Positions 51,213 to 59,450 of a stretch of DNA of 64,000 bases are shown one piece after another (within the stretch, counting starts at the first letter, position 1; each line of letters starts with the position of its first letter). Location of the stretch: NCBI RefSeq assembly GCF_001984195.1, contig NZ_MTQN01000012.1, positions 1,116,001 through 1,180,000 of the forward strand, read 5' to 3'. The notes beneath the pieces were generated by a model, which was not told where the DNA came from, made no database searches, and saw nothing but the letters and a program-made list of their open reading frames with translations. This DNA comes from Kribbella sp. ALI-6-A. Its GTDB lineage: Bacteria > Actinomycetota > Actinomycetes > Propionibacteriales > Kribbellaceae. Position numbers and translations under genes: made by a program.

Positions 51213-51908
51213 TCACTTCAGCTCGACCGTCCAGGGTCCGCCCTGGGCCTCGATCGCCGGCTCCGGGCCTCCGTCGGTCGGGCTGAAGCTCTGCGTCGCG
51301 TAGAGCTGATAGCTGCCCGGCGCCAGCTTGTCCCCGGTCTGCGCCGCTGCTTGCGTGCAGCGGCGCAGACCGATCGTCGTGATCAGGGTCTTCGTCTCGC
51401 CGGGCTGCAGGGTCACCCGCACTCCCATCGACCGGCTCGGCAGCGGCGTCGCCACCACCTTGCCGTCCTGAGCCACCGAGACCTCCGGCCGCTCACTGGT
51501 GACCAGGTCCTTCAGCACCGTGTCCGTCCGGTTGGTCAGCCGGACCTCGACCGTGGCGAGGTCCGGCCTTCCGCTGACCGGCCGAACCCCCGGCGCCGCC
51601 GACAGCTCGATCGGGGTGTCGGTCCTCGGCTCACCACCAGCGGTTTCGCCACACGACCCGAGGGTCAGCCCGGTGGCCTGGCGAGATCCCGCGACAGGCG
51701 TGTCCTCACCCCCGAGATTCGGTACGACGGCCACCGCCGCGAGCGCGATCACCGCGGCCGTGCCCACGCTCGCGGCGCCCATCACCACGGCGTTGCGCCG
51801 GCGCCGGCCCTTGATCCGGCCGGCCACCCGCTGCTCGTCCAGGGCGACGGTCTCGCGGCCCTCGTCGGCCACCGCGCCGAGAAGATCCTTCAGGTCCTTC
51901 GACGTCAT
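51213..51908 (-). CDS. Membrane-anchored partner of SigE-type sigma factor
   Basis: This 231-residue protein has a short cytoplasmic N-terminus (MTSKDLKDLLGAVADEGRETV), one hydrophobic segment (about 41-63; AVVMGAASVGTAAVIALAAVAVVP) and an extracytoplasmic beta-rich part with two cysteines (SCGET, RRCTQA). Its ATG overlaps the sigma stop (ATGA), a pattern common to sigma/anti-sigma pairs. It has no ZAS-type zinc motif in its N-terminus, so an anti-sigma role is plausible but not shown. Its stop and that of the convergent protease share a 12-bp palindrome (51207-51218). Confidence 0.7.
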   Translation of the reverse strand: MTSKDLKDLLGAVADEGRETVALDEQRVAGRIKGRRRRNAVVMGAASVGTAAVIALAAVAVVPNLGGEDTPVAGSRQATGLTLGSCGETAGGEPRTDTPIELSAAPGVRPVSGRPDLATVEVRLTNRTDTVLKDLVTSERPEVSVAQDGKVVATPLPSRSMGVRVTLQPGETKTLITTIGLRRCTQAAAQTGDKLAPGSYQLYATQSFSPTDGGPEPAIEAQGGPWTVELK

Positions 51909-52405
51909 TGCACACTCTCCTCTGTCACGCCGAGCTGCGCGGCCAACCTGGATCTCGCATCGGCTAGATGACGTTTCACCGTGCCCTCGGCGCACCCGAG
52001 CTGGTCCGCGATCTCCGGGACCGTGAGGTCCTCGTAGTACCGCAGCACCACACAGGCGCGCTGCTTGGGTGACAGGTCGGACAGTGCCCGGCGGACCGCG
52101 TGCGTGGTGGCCAGGTCCTCGCCCTGCGGATCGGGCTCGACCAGCAGGTGCCTGGTCTCGCGCCACCGCTTCGCCCGCCGCCGGTCGTCGACGTACAGGT
52201 TCAGGATCGCGCGGCGCAGATAACCTTCGAGCTGCTCGATGTCACGGCCGACCCGGAGCCGGCCGAACACCCGCAGCAGCGCCTCCTGGACCAGGTCGGC
52301 GGCACTCGCCGCGTCACCGGTGAGCAGGTAGGCGTAGCCGCGCAACGCCGGGCCGCGGACCGCGACCAGTTCGTCGAACGTGCTCTTCCAGTCAGCCACC
52401 GGCAC
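51905..52405 (-). CDS. SigE-family ECF sigma factor
   Basis: This 166-residue sigma factor has region 2 (RGPALRGYAYLLTGDAASAADLVQEALLRVF...GYLRRAILNLYVDDRRR, about 15-80) and region 4 (LSPKQRACVVLRYYEDLTVPEIADQLGCAEGTVKRHLADARSRLA, about 110-155). The short length without a region 3 or extra C-terminal domain is typical of the actinobacterial SigE-like ECF group. It starts at a GTG and is coupled to its membrane partner. Its upstream region contains several hairpins. Confidence 0.9.
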   Translation of the reverse strand: MPVADWKSTFDELVAVRGPALRGYAYLLTGDAASAADLVQEALLRVFGRLRVGRDIEQLEGYLRRAILNLYVDDRRRAKRWRETRHLLVEPDPQGEDLATTHAVRRALSDLSPKQRACVVLRYYEDLTVPEIADQLGCAEGTVKRHLADARSRLAAQLGVTEESVQ

Positions 52406-52502
52406 CGTCCTTCGGATTTCCCTGTCGCCAAGCTAGACGAGCAACGGAACCGGAGCGTTGGGGGCGGAACGGGGAGAAATTTCGGGGCGGCGGAGTTGAG
52501 TC

Positions 52503-52643
52503 GGTGGGGCGGGACAGCGCGATGGTCGGATGACCGCGCTGCTCCGCCCCACCTAGGTGTCCGGGCCCCCATCAAACCCCGGCTGCTACCGGGGTTTGCT
52601 TGCCCAGCCACCAGTGAGGCGCTACTGGCGGGCAGCACCTCAC
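52503..52643. other. Structured intergenic region with several hairpins
   Basis: This lies between the GH16 gene and the sigma gene, both on the minus strand. A 10-bp stem (52503-52512 with 52544-52553) continues into a 6-bp inner stem (52516-52521 with 52535-52540). A 10-bp hairpin follows at 52573-52598 (CAAACCCCGG with CCGGGGTTTG, loop CTGCTA). Two mutually exclusive pairings then overlap: 52601-52605/52611-52615 with 52624-52634, or 52614-52623 with 52634-52643. The second has a C-A mismatch on the plus strand that becomes a G-U pair in minus-strand RNA. I see no gene in 52406-52780. Confidence 0.5.
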
Positions 52644-52780
52644 CGACCGGTGGGAGGAAGGAATCCGTGCCCTCCTCGGTGGGTGGCGTGGTGCGGACGC
52701 CGTAACGGACCGTACTCAGTCGGGAACGGAATGTCCATGGGTCCGGCGAGGCCGTCTCACGGTACTGACCATTAACTGTT

Positions 52781-53725
52781 TCAGCAGCTGATCGTGTCGG
52801 CGTGTGCCCTGCCCGCCGACCGGTACGACGCCACTCGCGCGGCCGCGGCCGACGGGCTGAGCACCTCGTTCTTGGCGTAGTACACCCAGTCGGCCGACTG
52901 CGCCCAGACGCTGGTGCCGCCGGAGTGGCCGGTCAGGTCGATGAACCACTGGTTGTAGTTCAGCGTCATCGCCTGCCGCGGGTAGACCGTACGGCCCGCG
53001 CTGTCGGTGGTGTGGTCGGCGACCAGCGCGCCGTCGACGTAGTACTTCACGTGCCCGTTGGCCACCGTCGCGACCAGGGTGTGCCAGCCGGCGTGGCTCT
53101 GCCGCCGGGCGGTGGTCGCCCGCCAGCCGTCGAACGGGTCGGCCTGGTAGGTGTTCCAGCTGGTGAAGAAGTTGGTCGCCGAGGTCTCGCCCCAGCCGCC
53201 GTTCGGCAGGTACTCGGAGATGTCGAGCTCGCTGTAGATCGGGTCCCAGTCGTAGCGCAGCGGCGAGATCGTGTAGAAGGTCTGGTTCACCGTGTCGCCG
53301 TCGTTGCCGCTGACCGGGGTGTCGCTGAACTTGAAGCGGGTCGCGTAGGTGCCCTCGAAGAACCGCTGCCGGTTCTGCTGCACCTGGGCGTGCGTCGTAC
53401 CGGCGGCGGTGCCGTTGGTGGTCGCCCGGAGCTGGAGCGACTTCTGGCCGTCGACGACCGGGAAGCTGATGTTGCTCGCCGACCAGGTCGCACCGCCGAC
53501 GCCGGGCCCGCCGGCCGACGTACGAATGCTCCAGTCGTGCGCGGTGAACGCCGGGTCGGTGCGGGAGCTGTAGCTGAAGTCGTCGAAGAAGGCTCCGCAC
53601 GCGGCGACCTTCTTATCGGGCGCCGGCCGGGCCGACGCCGGTACGCCGGCGGTCGCGGCGGCACACGCCAGGACGGCGACGGCCGCGGTGGTCCGGAAGA
53701 GGCGGGATCGAGCCATGGTGAACAC
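52781..53725 (-). CDS. Secreted GH16-type glycoside hydrolase
   Basis: This 314-residue protein has a signal peptide (MARSRLFRTTAAVAVLACAAATAGVPASA). The concanavalin-like domain begins near residue 45 (GAFFDDFSYSSRTDPAF). The catalytic motif ELDISE is at about 166-171 in the IYSELDISEYLPNGG segment, with GWHTLVATVANGHVKYYVDGALVADH later. It fits the family that cleaves beta-1,3 or mixed-linkage glucans, but the precise polysaccharide is not certain. The start is either ATG 53725 or 53716. Divergent from the UTRA regulator, with a DasR-like palindrome between them. Confidence 0.82.
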   Translation of the reverse strand: MFTMARSRLFRTTAAVAVLACAAATAGVPASARPAPDKKVAACGAFFDDFSYSSRTDPAFTAHDWSIRTSAGGPGVGGATWSASNISFPVVDGQKSLQLRATTNGTAAGTTHAQVQQNRQRFFEGTYATRFKFSDTPVSGNDGDTVNQTFYTISPLRYDWDPIYSELDISEYLPNGGWGETSATNFFTSWNTYQADPFDGWRATTARRQSHAGWHTLVATVANGHVKYYVDGALVADHTTDSAGRTVYPRQAMTLNYNQWFIDLTGHSGGTSVWAQSADWVYYAKNEVLSPSAAAARVASYRSAGRAHADTISC

Positions 53726-53829
53726 CTTTCTCGGGGCGGAGAGGGTGTGACCACTGGGTCACTCCTGGCAATCTGACGCGTTCCAGTGGTTAAGTCAAGA
53801 CCTTGGCTAAACCGTGGAATCGCTCTCAC

Positions 53830-53840
53830 TGGTCAGACCA
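53830..53840. promoter_or_regulatory. DasR/HutC-type operator between GH16 gene and its regulator
   Basis: TGGTCAGACCA is a palindrome (TGGTC-A-GACCA) within CACTGGTCAGACCATTGGT, close to the known TGGTCTAGACCA-type sites of DasR and other UTRA repressors. It lies 17 nt before the regulator ATG and 105 nt from the GH16 start. A related but weaker sequence, AGTGGTTAAGTCAAGACC, is about 45 nt upstream. Confidence 0.7.
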
Positions 53841-53856
53841 TTGGTAAGCTTCGTGT

Positions 53857-54561
53857 ATGCGCCGGACCGAAGCACGCGACCAGCTGCTGGCCCTGATCGA
53901 GACCAGCGGGCCCGGTCAGGTGCTGCCGTCGGAGCGCAGCCTGAGCGAGTCCCTCGGCGTCTCCCGGCCGACATTGCGGGCGGCGCTGGACGATCTCGCC
54001 CGGGAGGGCGTCGTGGTCCGCGAGCACGGTCGCGGCACGTTCGTCAGCGCCCGGAAAATCCACCAGGAGCTCGAGCCGACCGAGACCGGCGACTTCGCCC
54101 TGCCGCCCGCCGAAGGCAGCCCCTGGCAGAGCCGTCTGATCTCCTTCGCCCTGGAACCGGCCGGCGCGCGGATGGGCCGGCGGCTGGAGGTCTCACCCGG
54201 CGCCGAGCTGATTTCCGTCGTCCGCCTCCGCCTCGTCGACGGCCTGCCGATGTGCGTCGAGCGGATCCACCTCCCCGCCGCCCTGGTCCCCGGCATCACC
54301 GGCCGGGACTTCGAGACCGGCTCGTTCTACGCCCTGCTCCGCGACCGGTACGGCGTCGCCCCGAAGGACGCCGTCCAGGTCACCGAGCCGACCGTCACCG
54401 ACCACCAGGAGTCCACCCAGCTCGACGTACCGCTGCACTCGCCGGCCCTGCTGATCGAGCGCACCACGCGGACGGCGGACCGCGCGGTGATCGAGTACAC
54501 CCGCTCGGTCTACCGCGGCGACCGCTACCGGATCACGACGAAGCTGACCTTTCCGGACTGA
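53857..54561 (+). CDS. GntR/UTRA-family repressor
   Basis: This 234-residue protein has an N-terminal GntR winged helix (about 5-65; VLPSERSLSESLGVSRPTLRAALDDLAREGVV) and a C-terminal UTRA ligand domain (about 95-230; LISVVRLRLVDGLPMCVERIHLPAALVPGI, DHQESTQLDVPLHSPALLIERTT, VIEYTRSVYRGDRYRITTKLTF). HutC/DasR/TreR-like proteins of this form sense sugar phosphates or histidine derivatives. With the GH16 gene divergent and the DasR-like palindrome between, it probably controls that glycosidase and itself. Confidence 0.85.
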   Translation: MRRTEARDQLLALIETSGPGQVLPSERSLSESLGVSRPTLRAALDDLAREGVVVREHGRGTFVSARKIHQELEPTETGDFALPPAEGSPWQSRLISFALEPAGARMGRRLEVSPGAELISVVRLRLVDGLPMCVERIHLPAALVPGITGRDFETGSFYALLRDRYGVAPKDAVQVTEPTVTDHQESTQLDVPLHSPALLIERTTRTADRAVIEYTRSVYRGDRYRITTKLTFPD

Positions 54562-54593
54562 AATCATCGGCCTCTCACCGACATAAGAGGGGC

Positions 54594-55161
54594 ATGACGC
54601 AGAACAGACACGCTCCACCGGAGGGAGACCGGCTGAAGCGGTTCGAGGGCATGTTCTCGGACTGCTACGACCGCCTCGTCGCCTACTACCTCAGGCGGGC
54701 CGGCAACCGCGCCGACGTCGACGACCTGGTCGCCGAGACCTTCCTGGTCGCGTGGCGGCGGCTGGACGACGTACCGGCCGGTCCCGACGCGCTGCCGTGG
54801 CTGTACGCCGTCGCCCGCCACACCCTGGCCAACCACCGCCGCCGCGAGAACCGGCGAGCGGCGTTGACCGAGCAGTTGCGGTCGGCTCCGGCCGTCCGCC
54901 AGTACGCGACCGGTCCGGAAGCCGCCGCGCTGACCGCCGCGGCCTGGGACGAACTGCCGGAAGCCGACCGCGAGCTGCTGTCCCTGATCGCGTGGGAAGG
55001 CCTGGCGGTGGACCAGGTGGCGATCGCCCTCGACTGCTCCCGCAACGCCGTCCGGATCCGCCTGCACCGGGCCCCGCCGCCGCTTCGAGCGGTTGCTCAG
55101 AGCGGAGGAGCCGGCGCTCACCCCATCCCTCGGCGCCGCTCACGAAGGAGAACCGGCATGA
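54594..55161 (+). CDS. ECF sigma factor, apparent 1-nt frameshift near the end
   Basis: From the ATG at 54594 the protein shows region 2 (FEGMFSDCYDRLVAYYLRRAGNRADVDDLVAETFLVAWRRL) and region 4 (LPEADRELLSLIAWEGLAVDQVAIALDCSRNAVRIRLHRA). After HRA the frame reads APPPLRAVAQSGG and runs on into the next gene without a stop. Removing one C of the run at 55072-55075 gives HRARRRFERLLRAEEPAL and a TGA at 55159-55161 that overlaps the next ATG, the usual sigma/partner arrangement. The open frame as given therefore forms one 485-codon fusion with the downstream gene. I think this is a sequencing error, a true frameshift mutation, or programmed slippage; the first is most likely. Confidence 0.75.
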
Positions 55162-56051
55162 CCGACAAGACGCTGGACAGGATCCGGGCACTCGACCCGG
55201 TCACGTGTGACGACCTCCGCTCGGCGACCTCGAACCGCGAGCAGGCCTGGCAGGACCTGCTCGCCCGGACTGCGCACGAACCCACCGCCGCGGCGTCGCC
55301 TGAGGCTTTCGCCGGGGCAGCCGCGCAGCCGGCTCGCGGCGAGTGGACGCGGAGCGGACACCGGCTGCGGCGTACGGTGACGCGCCGGGTGATACCGGCG
55401 CTGGTGGCGGCGAGCTTGATCGGCGGGATCGCGATCACGGCGTACGAGCGCTCCGGCAACTCGCGGACCGAGGCGCTCGGTCCGGCACTGGCGTTCGCGG
55501 ACAACGGCAGCAGGGTGACCATCACGATCGTCGATCTGCAGGCGGACGCCGACCGGTTCAACCGCGAACTCCAGGAGCACCGACTCAAGTTCAAGCTGGC
55601 ACTTCAGCCCGTCACGCCGTCGATCGCCGGGCAGATCACGGCGGAGTTCGGCGGCGACGAGAACGAGCCGGGTGACCTGACGGTGGGCGAGACGCCGGCG
55701 GGCTGCGAAGTCGGCGGTCCGGCGCCCTGCCACGTCACGATCTCGGTCGCCAAGGACTACCGCGGCGAGGGCGAGCTTGTGATCGGCCGCCCGCTCCGGC
55801 CGGGGGAAGAGGCGATGAGCCACGCCGACCTCGGCGCCAAGGGCGAGCCGCTGGCGGGCGTTCGCTACCAGGGACAGCAGGTCGGGCAGGTGCGGGAGCT
55901 GCTGCGGCAGCGCGGGCTGACCGTTCGCGAGTACGAGGTGAGTTCCGCCGATCGCAACGAGACCCGTGCGACGGTCCCGGACCAGTGGATCGTCCGTGGG
56001 GGCATGTTGGTCACCGACACCGAGACCCGGTTGATCGTCGGTCCGAAGTAG
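55158..56051 (+). CDS. Single-pass membrane partner of the ECF sigma factor
   Basis: This 297-residue protein begins MTDKTLDRIRALDPVTCDDLR after a strong AAGGAG site 7 nt upstream, so it can start independently even though the preceding frame is open. It has a cytoplasmic N-terminal part of about 75 residues, one membrane segment (about 78-98; VIPALVAASLIGGIAITAYE) and an extracytoplasmic domain with VTITIVDLQADADRFNREL and GVRYQGQQVGQVRELLRQRGLTV, the last weakly PASTA-like. This layout matches the membrane proteins that accompany SigE/SigJ-type sigma genes in actinomycetes. Anti-sigma function is not shown. Confidence 0.75.
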   Translation: MTDKTLDRIRALDPVTCDDLRSATSNREQAWQDLLARTAHEPTAAASPEAFAGAAAQPARGEWTRSGHRLRRTVTRRVIPALVAASLIGGIAITAYERSGNSRTEALGPALAFADNGSRVTITIVDLQADADRFNRELQEHRLKFKLALQPVTPSIAGQITAEFGGDENEPGDLTVGETPAGCEVGGPAPCHVTISVAKDYRGEGELVIGRPLRPGEEAMSHADLGAKGEPLAGVRYQGQQVGQVRELLRQRGLTVREYEVSSADRNETRATVPDQWIVRGGMLVTDTETRLIVGPK

Positions 56052-56061
56052 GCCAGACCGC

Positions 56062-56095
56062 AGGGCCGGTACGTCGCTCACGGCGTACCGGCCCT
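56062..56095. terminator. Bidirectional terminator hairpin
   Basis: AGGGCCGGTACG (56062-56073) pairs perfectly with CGTACCGGCCCT (56084-56095) around a 10-nt loop. It lies between the convergent sigma-partner and sugar-permease genes. Confidence 0.8.
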
Positions 56096-56104
56096 TCGTA
56101 CTGG

Positions 56105-56938
56105 CTAGCCCTTGACGGCTCCCGCCGCCACGCCCGCCGTGACCCGGCCCTGCAGAACCAGGAAGATCAGCAGCACCGGCAGCATGAACAGCGTCGCCGC
56201 CGCCATCGTGGCGCCCCAGTCGGTGCCGAAGGTGTTGCTGAACGACGAGAGCCAGACCGGCAGCGTGCGCTGGTCCTGGTTCTTGATGATCAGCAGGTTC
56301 GCGAAGGCGAACTCGTTCCACGCGGTGATGAAACCGAACAGCGACGTCGACAGCAGGCCCGGCGCGAGCAGCGGGAAGACGATCCGCCGGAACGCCTGGA
56401 ACTGGTTGCAGCCGTCGACCTGCGCGGCTTCCTCGAGCTCGATCGGGATCGCCTTCAGGAACCCGCGCAGCGTCACGATCGTGAACGGCAGCGTGACCAT
56501 GAAGTAGATCAGCGTCAGCATGGTCAGCTTGTCGAGCATGTCGGTGTCGCGGGCGATCACGTACATCGGGATCAGCAGCGCCTCCCACGGCGTCATCTGG
56601 GCGATGAACACCATCAGGATGAACGCCTGCCGGCCGCGCCACTTCATCCGCGCCACCGCGTACGCCGCCAGACAGGCGACCACGAGCGAGAGCAGCACCG
56701 CCGTCACCGCGACCAGCGCGCTGTTGCGCCAGAACAGCCAGAACCCGTCGGCGTTCACCGCCGTACCGAAGTGCGCGAAGGTGATGTTGGTCGGGAAGAA
56801 CGACGGCGTCTCGGCCTGGATGTCCTTGGTCGGCTTGAACGCCGTCAGCACCATCCAGTAGACCGGGAACACCGAGAAGGCGAACACGATCAGGGCCAGC
56901 GTGTTGAGCGAGAGCTTCCTCCCGAGTGAGGTCCTCAC
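56105..56938 (-). CDS. CUT1 ABC sugar permease, MalG type (second transporter)
   Basis: This 277-residue permease has about six membrane segments, starting with LSLNTLALIVFAFSVFPVYWMVLTAF. The EAA loop is EEAAQVDGCNQFQAFRRIVFPLLAPG (about 175-200). It belongs with the MalF-type permease and binding protein upstream and overlaps the former by 4 nt. It has no ATPase in the cluster. It is more similar in arrangement than in sequence to the sialic-acid-locus permease. Confidence 0.9.
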   Translation of the reverse strand: MRTSLGRKLSLNTLALIVFAFSVFPVYWMVLTAFKPTKDIQAETPSFFPTNITFAHFGTAVNADGFWLFWRNSALVAVTAVLLSLVVACLAAYAVARMKWRGRQAFILMVFIAQMTPWEALLIPMYVIARDTDMLDKLTMLTLIYFMVTLPFTIVTLRGFLKAIPIELEEAAQVDGCNQFQAFRRIVFPLLAPGLLSTSLFGFITAWNEFAFANLLIIKNQDQRTLPVWLSSFSNTFGTDWGATMAAATLFMLPVLLIFLVLQGRVTAGVAAGAVKG

Positions 56939-57906
56939 AGCTCACCCTCCTCCTTGAACATCTGCCGGAAGTAGGCCAGCAGCGCGACCGCGAGGATCAG
57001 CACGGTCACCATCGAGATCGCGGCGCCCAGGTCGTAGCGGTTCAGCGACTGGGCCACCTGGTAGGCGTAGACCGGCAGGGTCAGCGTCGCGTTGCCCGGG
57101 CCGCCCTGGCTGATCGCCCAGATCTGCACGAAGCACTTGAACACCCAGATCACCTCCAGGCAGAAGATCAGCCCGAACATCGGCCGCAGGATCGGGAAGG
57201 TGATCAGCGTGAACGTCTTCACCCCGCCGGCGCCGTCGATCTGGGCCGACTCGTGCAACTCCTTCGGCACGGTCGTCATCGCGGCGTACAGGGTCAGCGC
57301 CGCGAACGGCACCGACTGCCAGACGATCAGCACGACGATGATCGCGAACGTCGAGGTGCCGTTGGCGAACCAGGCGTACCCGTCGAACTGCTCGAAGCCG
57401 AGCGCCACCAGGACCCAGTTCACCACCCCGAGCTGGGACTGGAACAGCCACTGGAAGACCGTGGTCGCGGCGATCACCGGGATCGCCCAGGCGACCACCA
57501 GGCCGCCCATCACGGCCAGCCGCATTCCCTTGCCCAAGGCACCGATCAGCAGCGCGACCAGGGTGGCCAGCACCATGATCAGCGTGACGTTGATCGCGGT
57601 GAAGACGAAGGTGCGCAGCACCACCGACCAGAACATCCGGTCGGACAGGATCTGCCGGTAGTTGTCGAACCCGACGAAATCGGCACCGCCCCGGATCAGC
57701 TGGGCGATGCCGAACTTCTGGAACGAGATGACCAGGTTGCGGATCAGCGGATAGACCAGCAGGTACGCCGTACCGAGCACGGTCGGCGCGATCAGCAGGT
57801 ACGGCAGCAGCCGGACCGGCAGCGCGGGCCCCCGCCGCCCCGCGGCCGGCGGACCGGCGTGCGGGGCGACAGGGGTCTCGGGTGTTTCGACGTGGGTGAC
57901 GGCCAC
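56935..57906 (-). CDS. CUT1 ABC sugar permease, MalF type (second transporter)
   Basis: This 323-residue permease has a proline-rich N-terminus (TPVAPHAGPPAAGRRGP), about six membrane segments and the EAA loop ELHESAQIDGAGGVKTFTLITFPILRP (about 218-244). QLIRGGADFVGFDNYRQIL is a MalF-like periplasmic loop. It starts 4 nt after the binding-protein stop. Together with the MalG-type partner it would form the channel for an unknown sugar. Confidence 0.9.
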   Translation of the reverse strand: MAVTHVETPETPVAPHAGPPAAGRRGPALPVRLLPYLLIAPTVLGTAYLLVYPLIRNLVISFQKFGIAQLIRGGADFVGFDNYRQILSDRMFWSVVLRTFVFTAINVTLIMVLATLVALLIGALGKGMRLAVMGGLVVAWAIPVIAATTVFQWLFQSQLGVVNWVLVALGFEQFDGYAWFANGTSTFAIIVVLIVWQSVPFAALTLYAAMTTVPKELHESAQIDGAGGVKTFTLITFPILRPMFGLIFCLEVIWVFKCFVQIWAISQGGPGNATLTLPVYAYQVAQSLNRYDLGAAISMVTVLILAVALLAYFRQMFKEEGEL

Positions 57907-57910
57907 GGCG

Positions 57911-59173
57911 CTACTTCGTGTTCAGGGCCTGGGTGATGATCTCGTCGGCTGCCTTCGCGGCGGCCGCCGGGTCACCGCCGGTCAGCACCTTGGTCTGGTA
58001 CTCCTTGATCGGGTTCTTCGCCTCGACCGCGGCCCAGTTCGGCGAGTTCGGGGTGGCCTTGCCGTTGGCGGCACCGGCCGCCATCGCCGCGACGCCCTCG
58101 TCGGAGCCGACCGAGCCGGCCAGCGCCTTGCGGTTCGGCACGTACTTCATGGTCTTGGCCAGGTCGGTCTGCCACTGCTCGCCGGCCAGCTCCTTGATGA
58201 ACGTGTACGCCGCGTCCTGGCCGTCCGAGGCCTCCGGGATGATCAGGTCCGAGCCGCCGGTGAAGACCGCGCCCGGCTTGTCGGCGGTCTTGCCGGGGAT
58301 CGGGAAGAAGCCCAGCTTGTCCTTCAGCGCCGGGTTCGCCTGGGCGATCAGCTCGGCCGCGCCCGGTACGGCGATCATCTGCGCGACCTTGCCCTGCGCG
58401 AAGACGTCGGTCTGGGTCGGCTTGGCCTCGTCGGAGTCCTTCGGGCCCTTGCCGAGCGCCTGGATCTGCTTGTAGAAGTCCATGCCCTTGAGCGCCTCGG
58501 GGGTGGACAGCGCGCCCTTCCAGGCGTCGCCCTCCTTGACCGCCAGGTCGCCGCCCTCGTCCCAGATGAAGCCGGACAGCACGTAGAAGTTCTGGCCGGG
58601 CAGATAGATGCCCTGGTTGCCGCCGGTGTTCAGCTTCGCGCTGGTGGCCAGCCACTCGTCGCGGGTCTTCGGCGGCGTGACGCCGGCCGCCTGGAACAGG
58701 TCCTTGCGGTAGATCACGACCCGGTTGGCGGCGTAGTACGGGATGCCGTACTGCTTGCCCTCGTAGTTGCCCGGACCGGCCAGACCCTCGATCCAGTCGT
58801 CGCCCTTGAGGTCGGCCTTCTTGTCGGTCAGGTCCTTCACGCCGCCGGAGGCCGCGTATTGCGCGACCTGGGTGTTGCCGACCTCGATCACGTCCGGCGC
58901 GTCCTTGCTGGCCAGCGCGCCGATGATCTTCGGGCCGATCCCGTTCCACTCCTGGATCTGGACGTTCGCCTTGATGTCGGGGTGCTTGGCGGCGAAGTCG
59001 TCGGTGAAGCGCTTGAGGAAGTCGTCGGAGACGCTGCCCTTCATCAGCCAGACGTCGATGGTGGTCGGGCCGGACGCGGCGTTGTCGCTGTCGCCGTCGG
59101 AGGAGCCGCAGGCGGCCACCGCGGTCAGGGAGAGAGCCGCTACGGCGGCAACGGCAAGGGAACGGAACTTCAT
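57911..59173 (-). CDS. Sugar-binding lipoprotein (second CUT1 transporter)
   Basis: This 420-residue protein has the lipobox VAAC (about 19-22) and a GSSDGDSDNAASG linker. The mature part contains TTIDVWLMKGSVSDDFLKRF, YGIPYYAANRVVIYRKDLFQAAG (about 148-170) and a C-terminal 'NGKATPNSPNWAAVE' stretch, as in CUT1 family-1 binding proteins. A LacI-type operator is 170-180 nt upstream. No glycosidase or LacI regulator gene is adjacent, so the substrate cannot be inferred beyond 'sugar or oligosaccharide'. Confidence 0.9.
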   Translation of the reverse strand: MKFRSLAVAAVAALSLTAVAACGSSDGDSDNAASGPTTIDVWLMKGSVSDDFLKRFTDDFAAKHPDIKANVQIQEWNGIGPKIIGALASKDAPDVIEVGNTQVAQYAASGGVKDLTDKKADLKGDDWIEGLAGPGNYEGKQYGIPYYAANRVVIYRKDLFQAAGVTPPKTRDEWLATSAKLNTGGNQGIYLPGQNFYVLSGFIWDEGGDLAVKEGDAWKGALSTPEALKGMDFYKQIQALGKGPKDSDEAKPTQTDVFAQGKVAQMIAVPGAAELIAQANPALKDKLGFFPIPGKTADKPGAVFTGGSDLIIPEASDGQDAAYTFIKELAGEQWQTDLAKTMKYVPNRKALAGSVGSDEGVAAMAAGAANGKATPNSPNWAAVEAKNPIKEYQTKVLTGGDPAAAAKAADEIITQALNTK

Positions 59174-59345
59174 CGGATCACCTCTGGCGGAGTAGCCGGA
59201 CCGGCGCCCGGCTGACTGGTATGAACCTGTCGTTCAGTGGCGTCGAGAATCGCGGAGGTCCGGTCTGCCGTCAATAGTTCAGGAGCTTCCGTTACTAAGT
59301 CGTGAGAGCGTTCACAGACACAAAATGGTCAGAAAGTGCTTGATT

Positions 59346-59357
59346 GACAGCGCTGTC
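59346..59357. promoter_or_regulatory. LacI-type operator candidate
   Basis: GACAGCGCTGTC is a perfect 12-bp palindrome with the AGCGCT core typical of LacI-family operators (compare the TGGGAGCGCTCCCA of CebR). It is 173 nt upstream of the binding-protein start. A second inverted pair (CGTTGC...GCAACG at about 59367-59385) lies beside it. No LacI gene is in the window. Confidence 0.5.
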
Positions 59358-59450
59358 TGCAGTCGGCGTTGCAAATGGCGCAACGATCCAGTGGGTGCGC
59401 TGGTCCTGCGCTGAACGAACCAGTTGGTGTTTCCGGGTAATCGCTTGCTG

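Noticed and set aside
51207..51218. Terminator at the palindrome AAGTGATCACTT
   Set aside because: It is a 12-bp palindrome formed by two adjoining stop codons. It has no loop and is too short to act as a terminator on its own.
54594..56051. A natural sigma/anti-sigma fusion protein
   Set aside because: The downstream part has its own strong ribosome site, and a single-base change restores the normal sigma C-terminus with an overlapping stop. A fusion remains possible but is less likely, so the two genes are listed separately.
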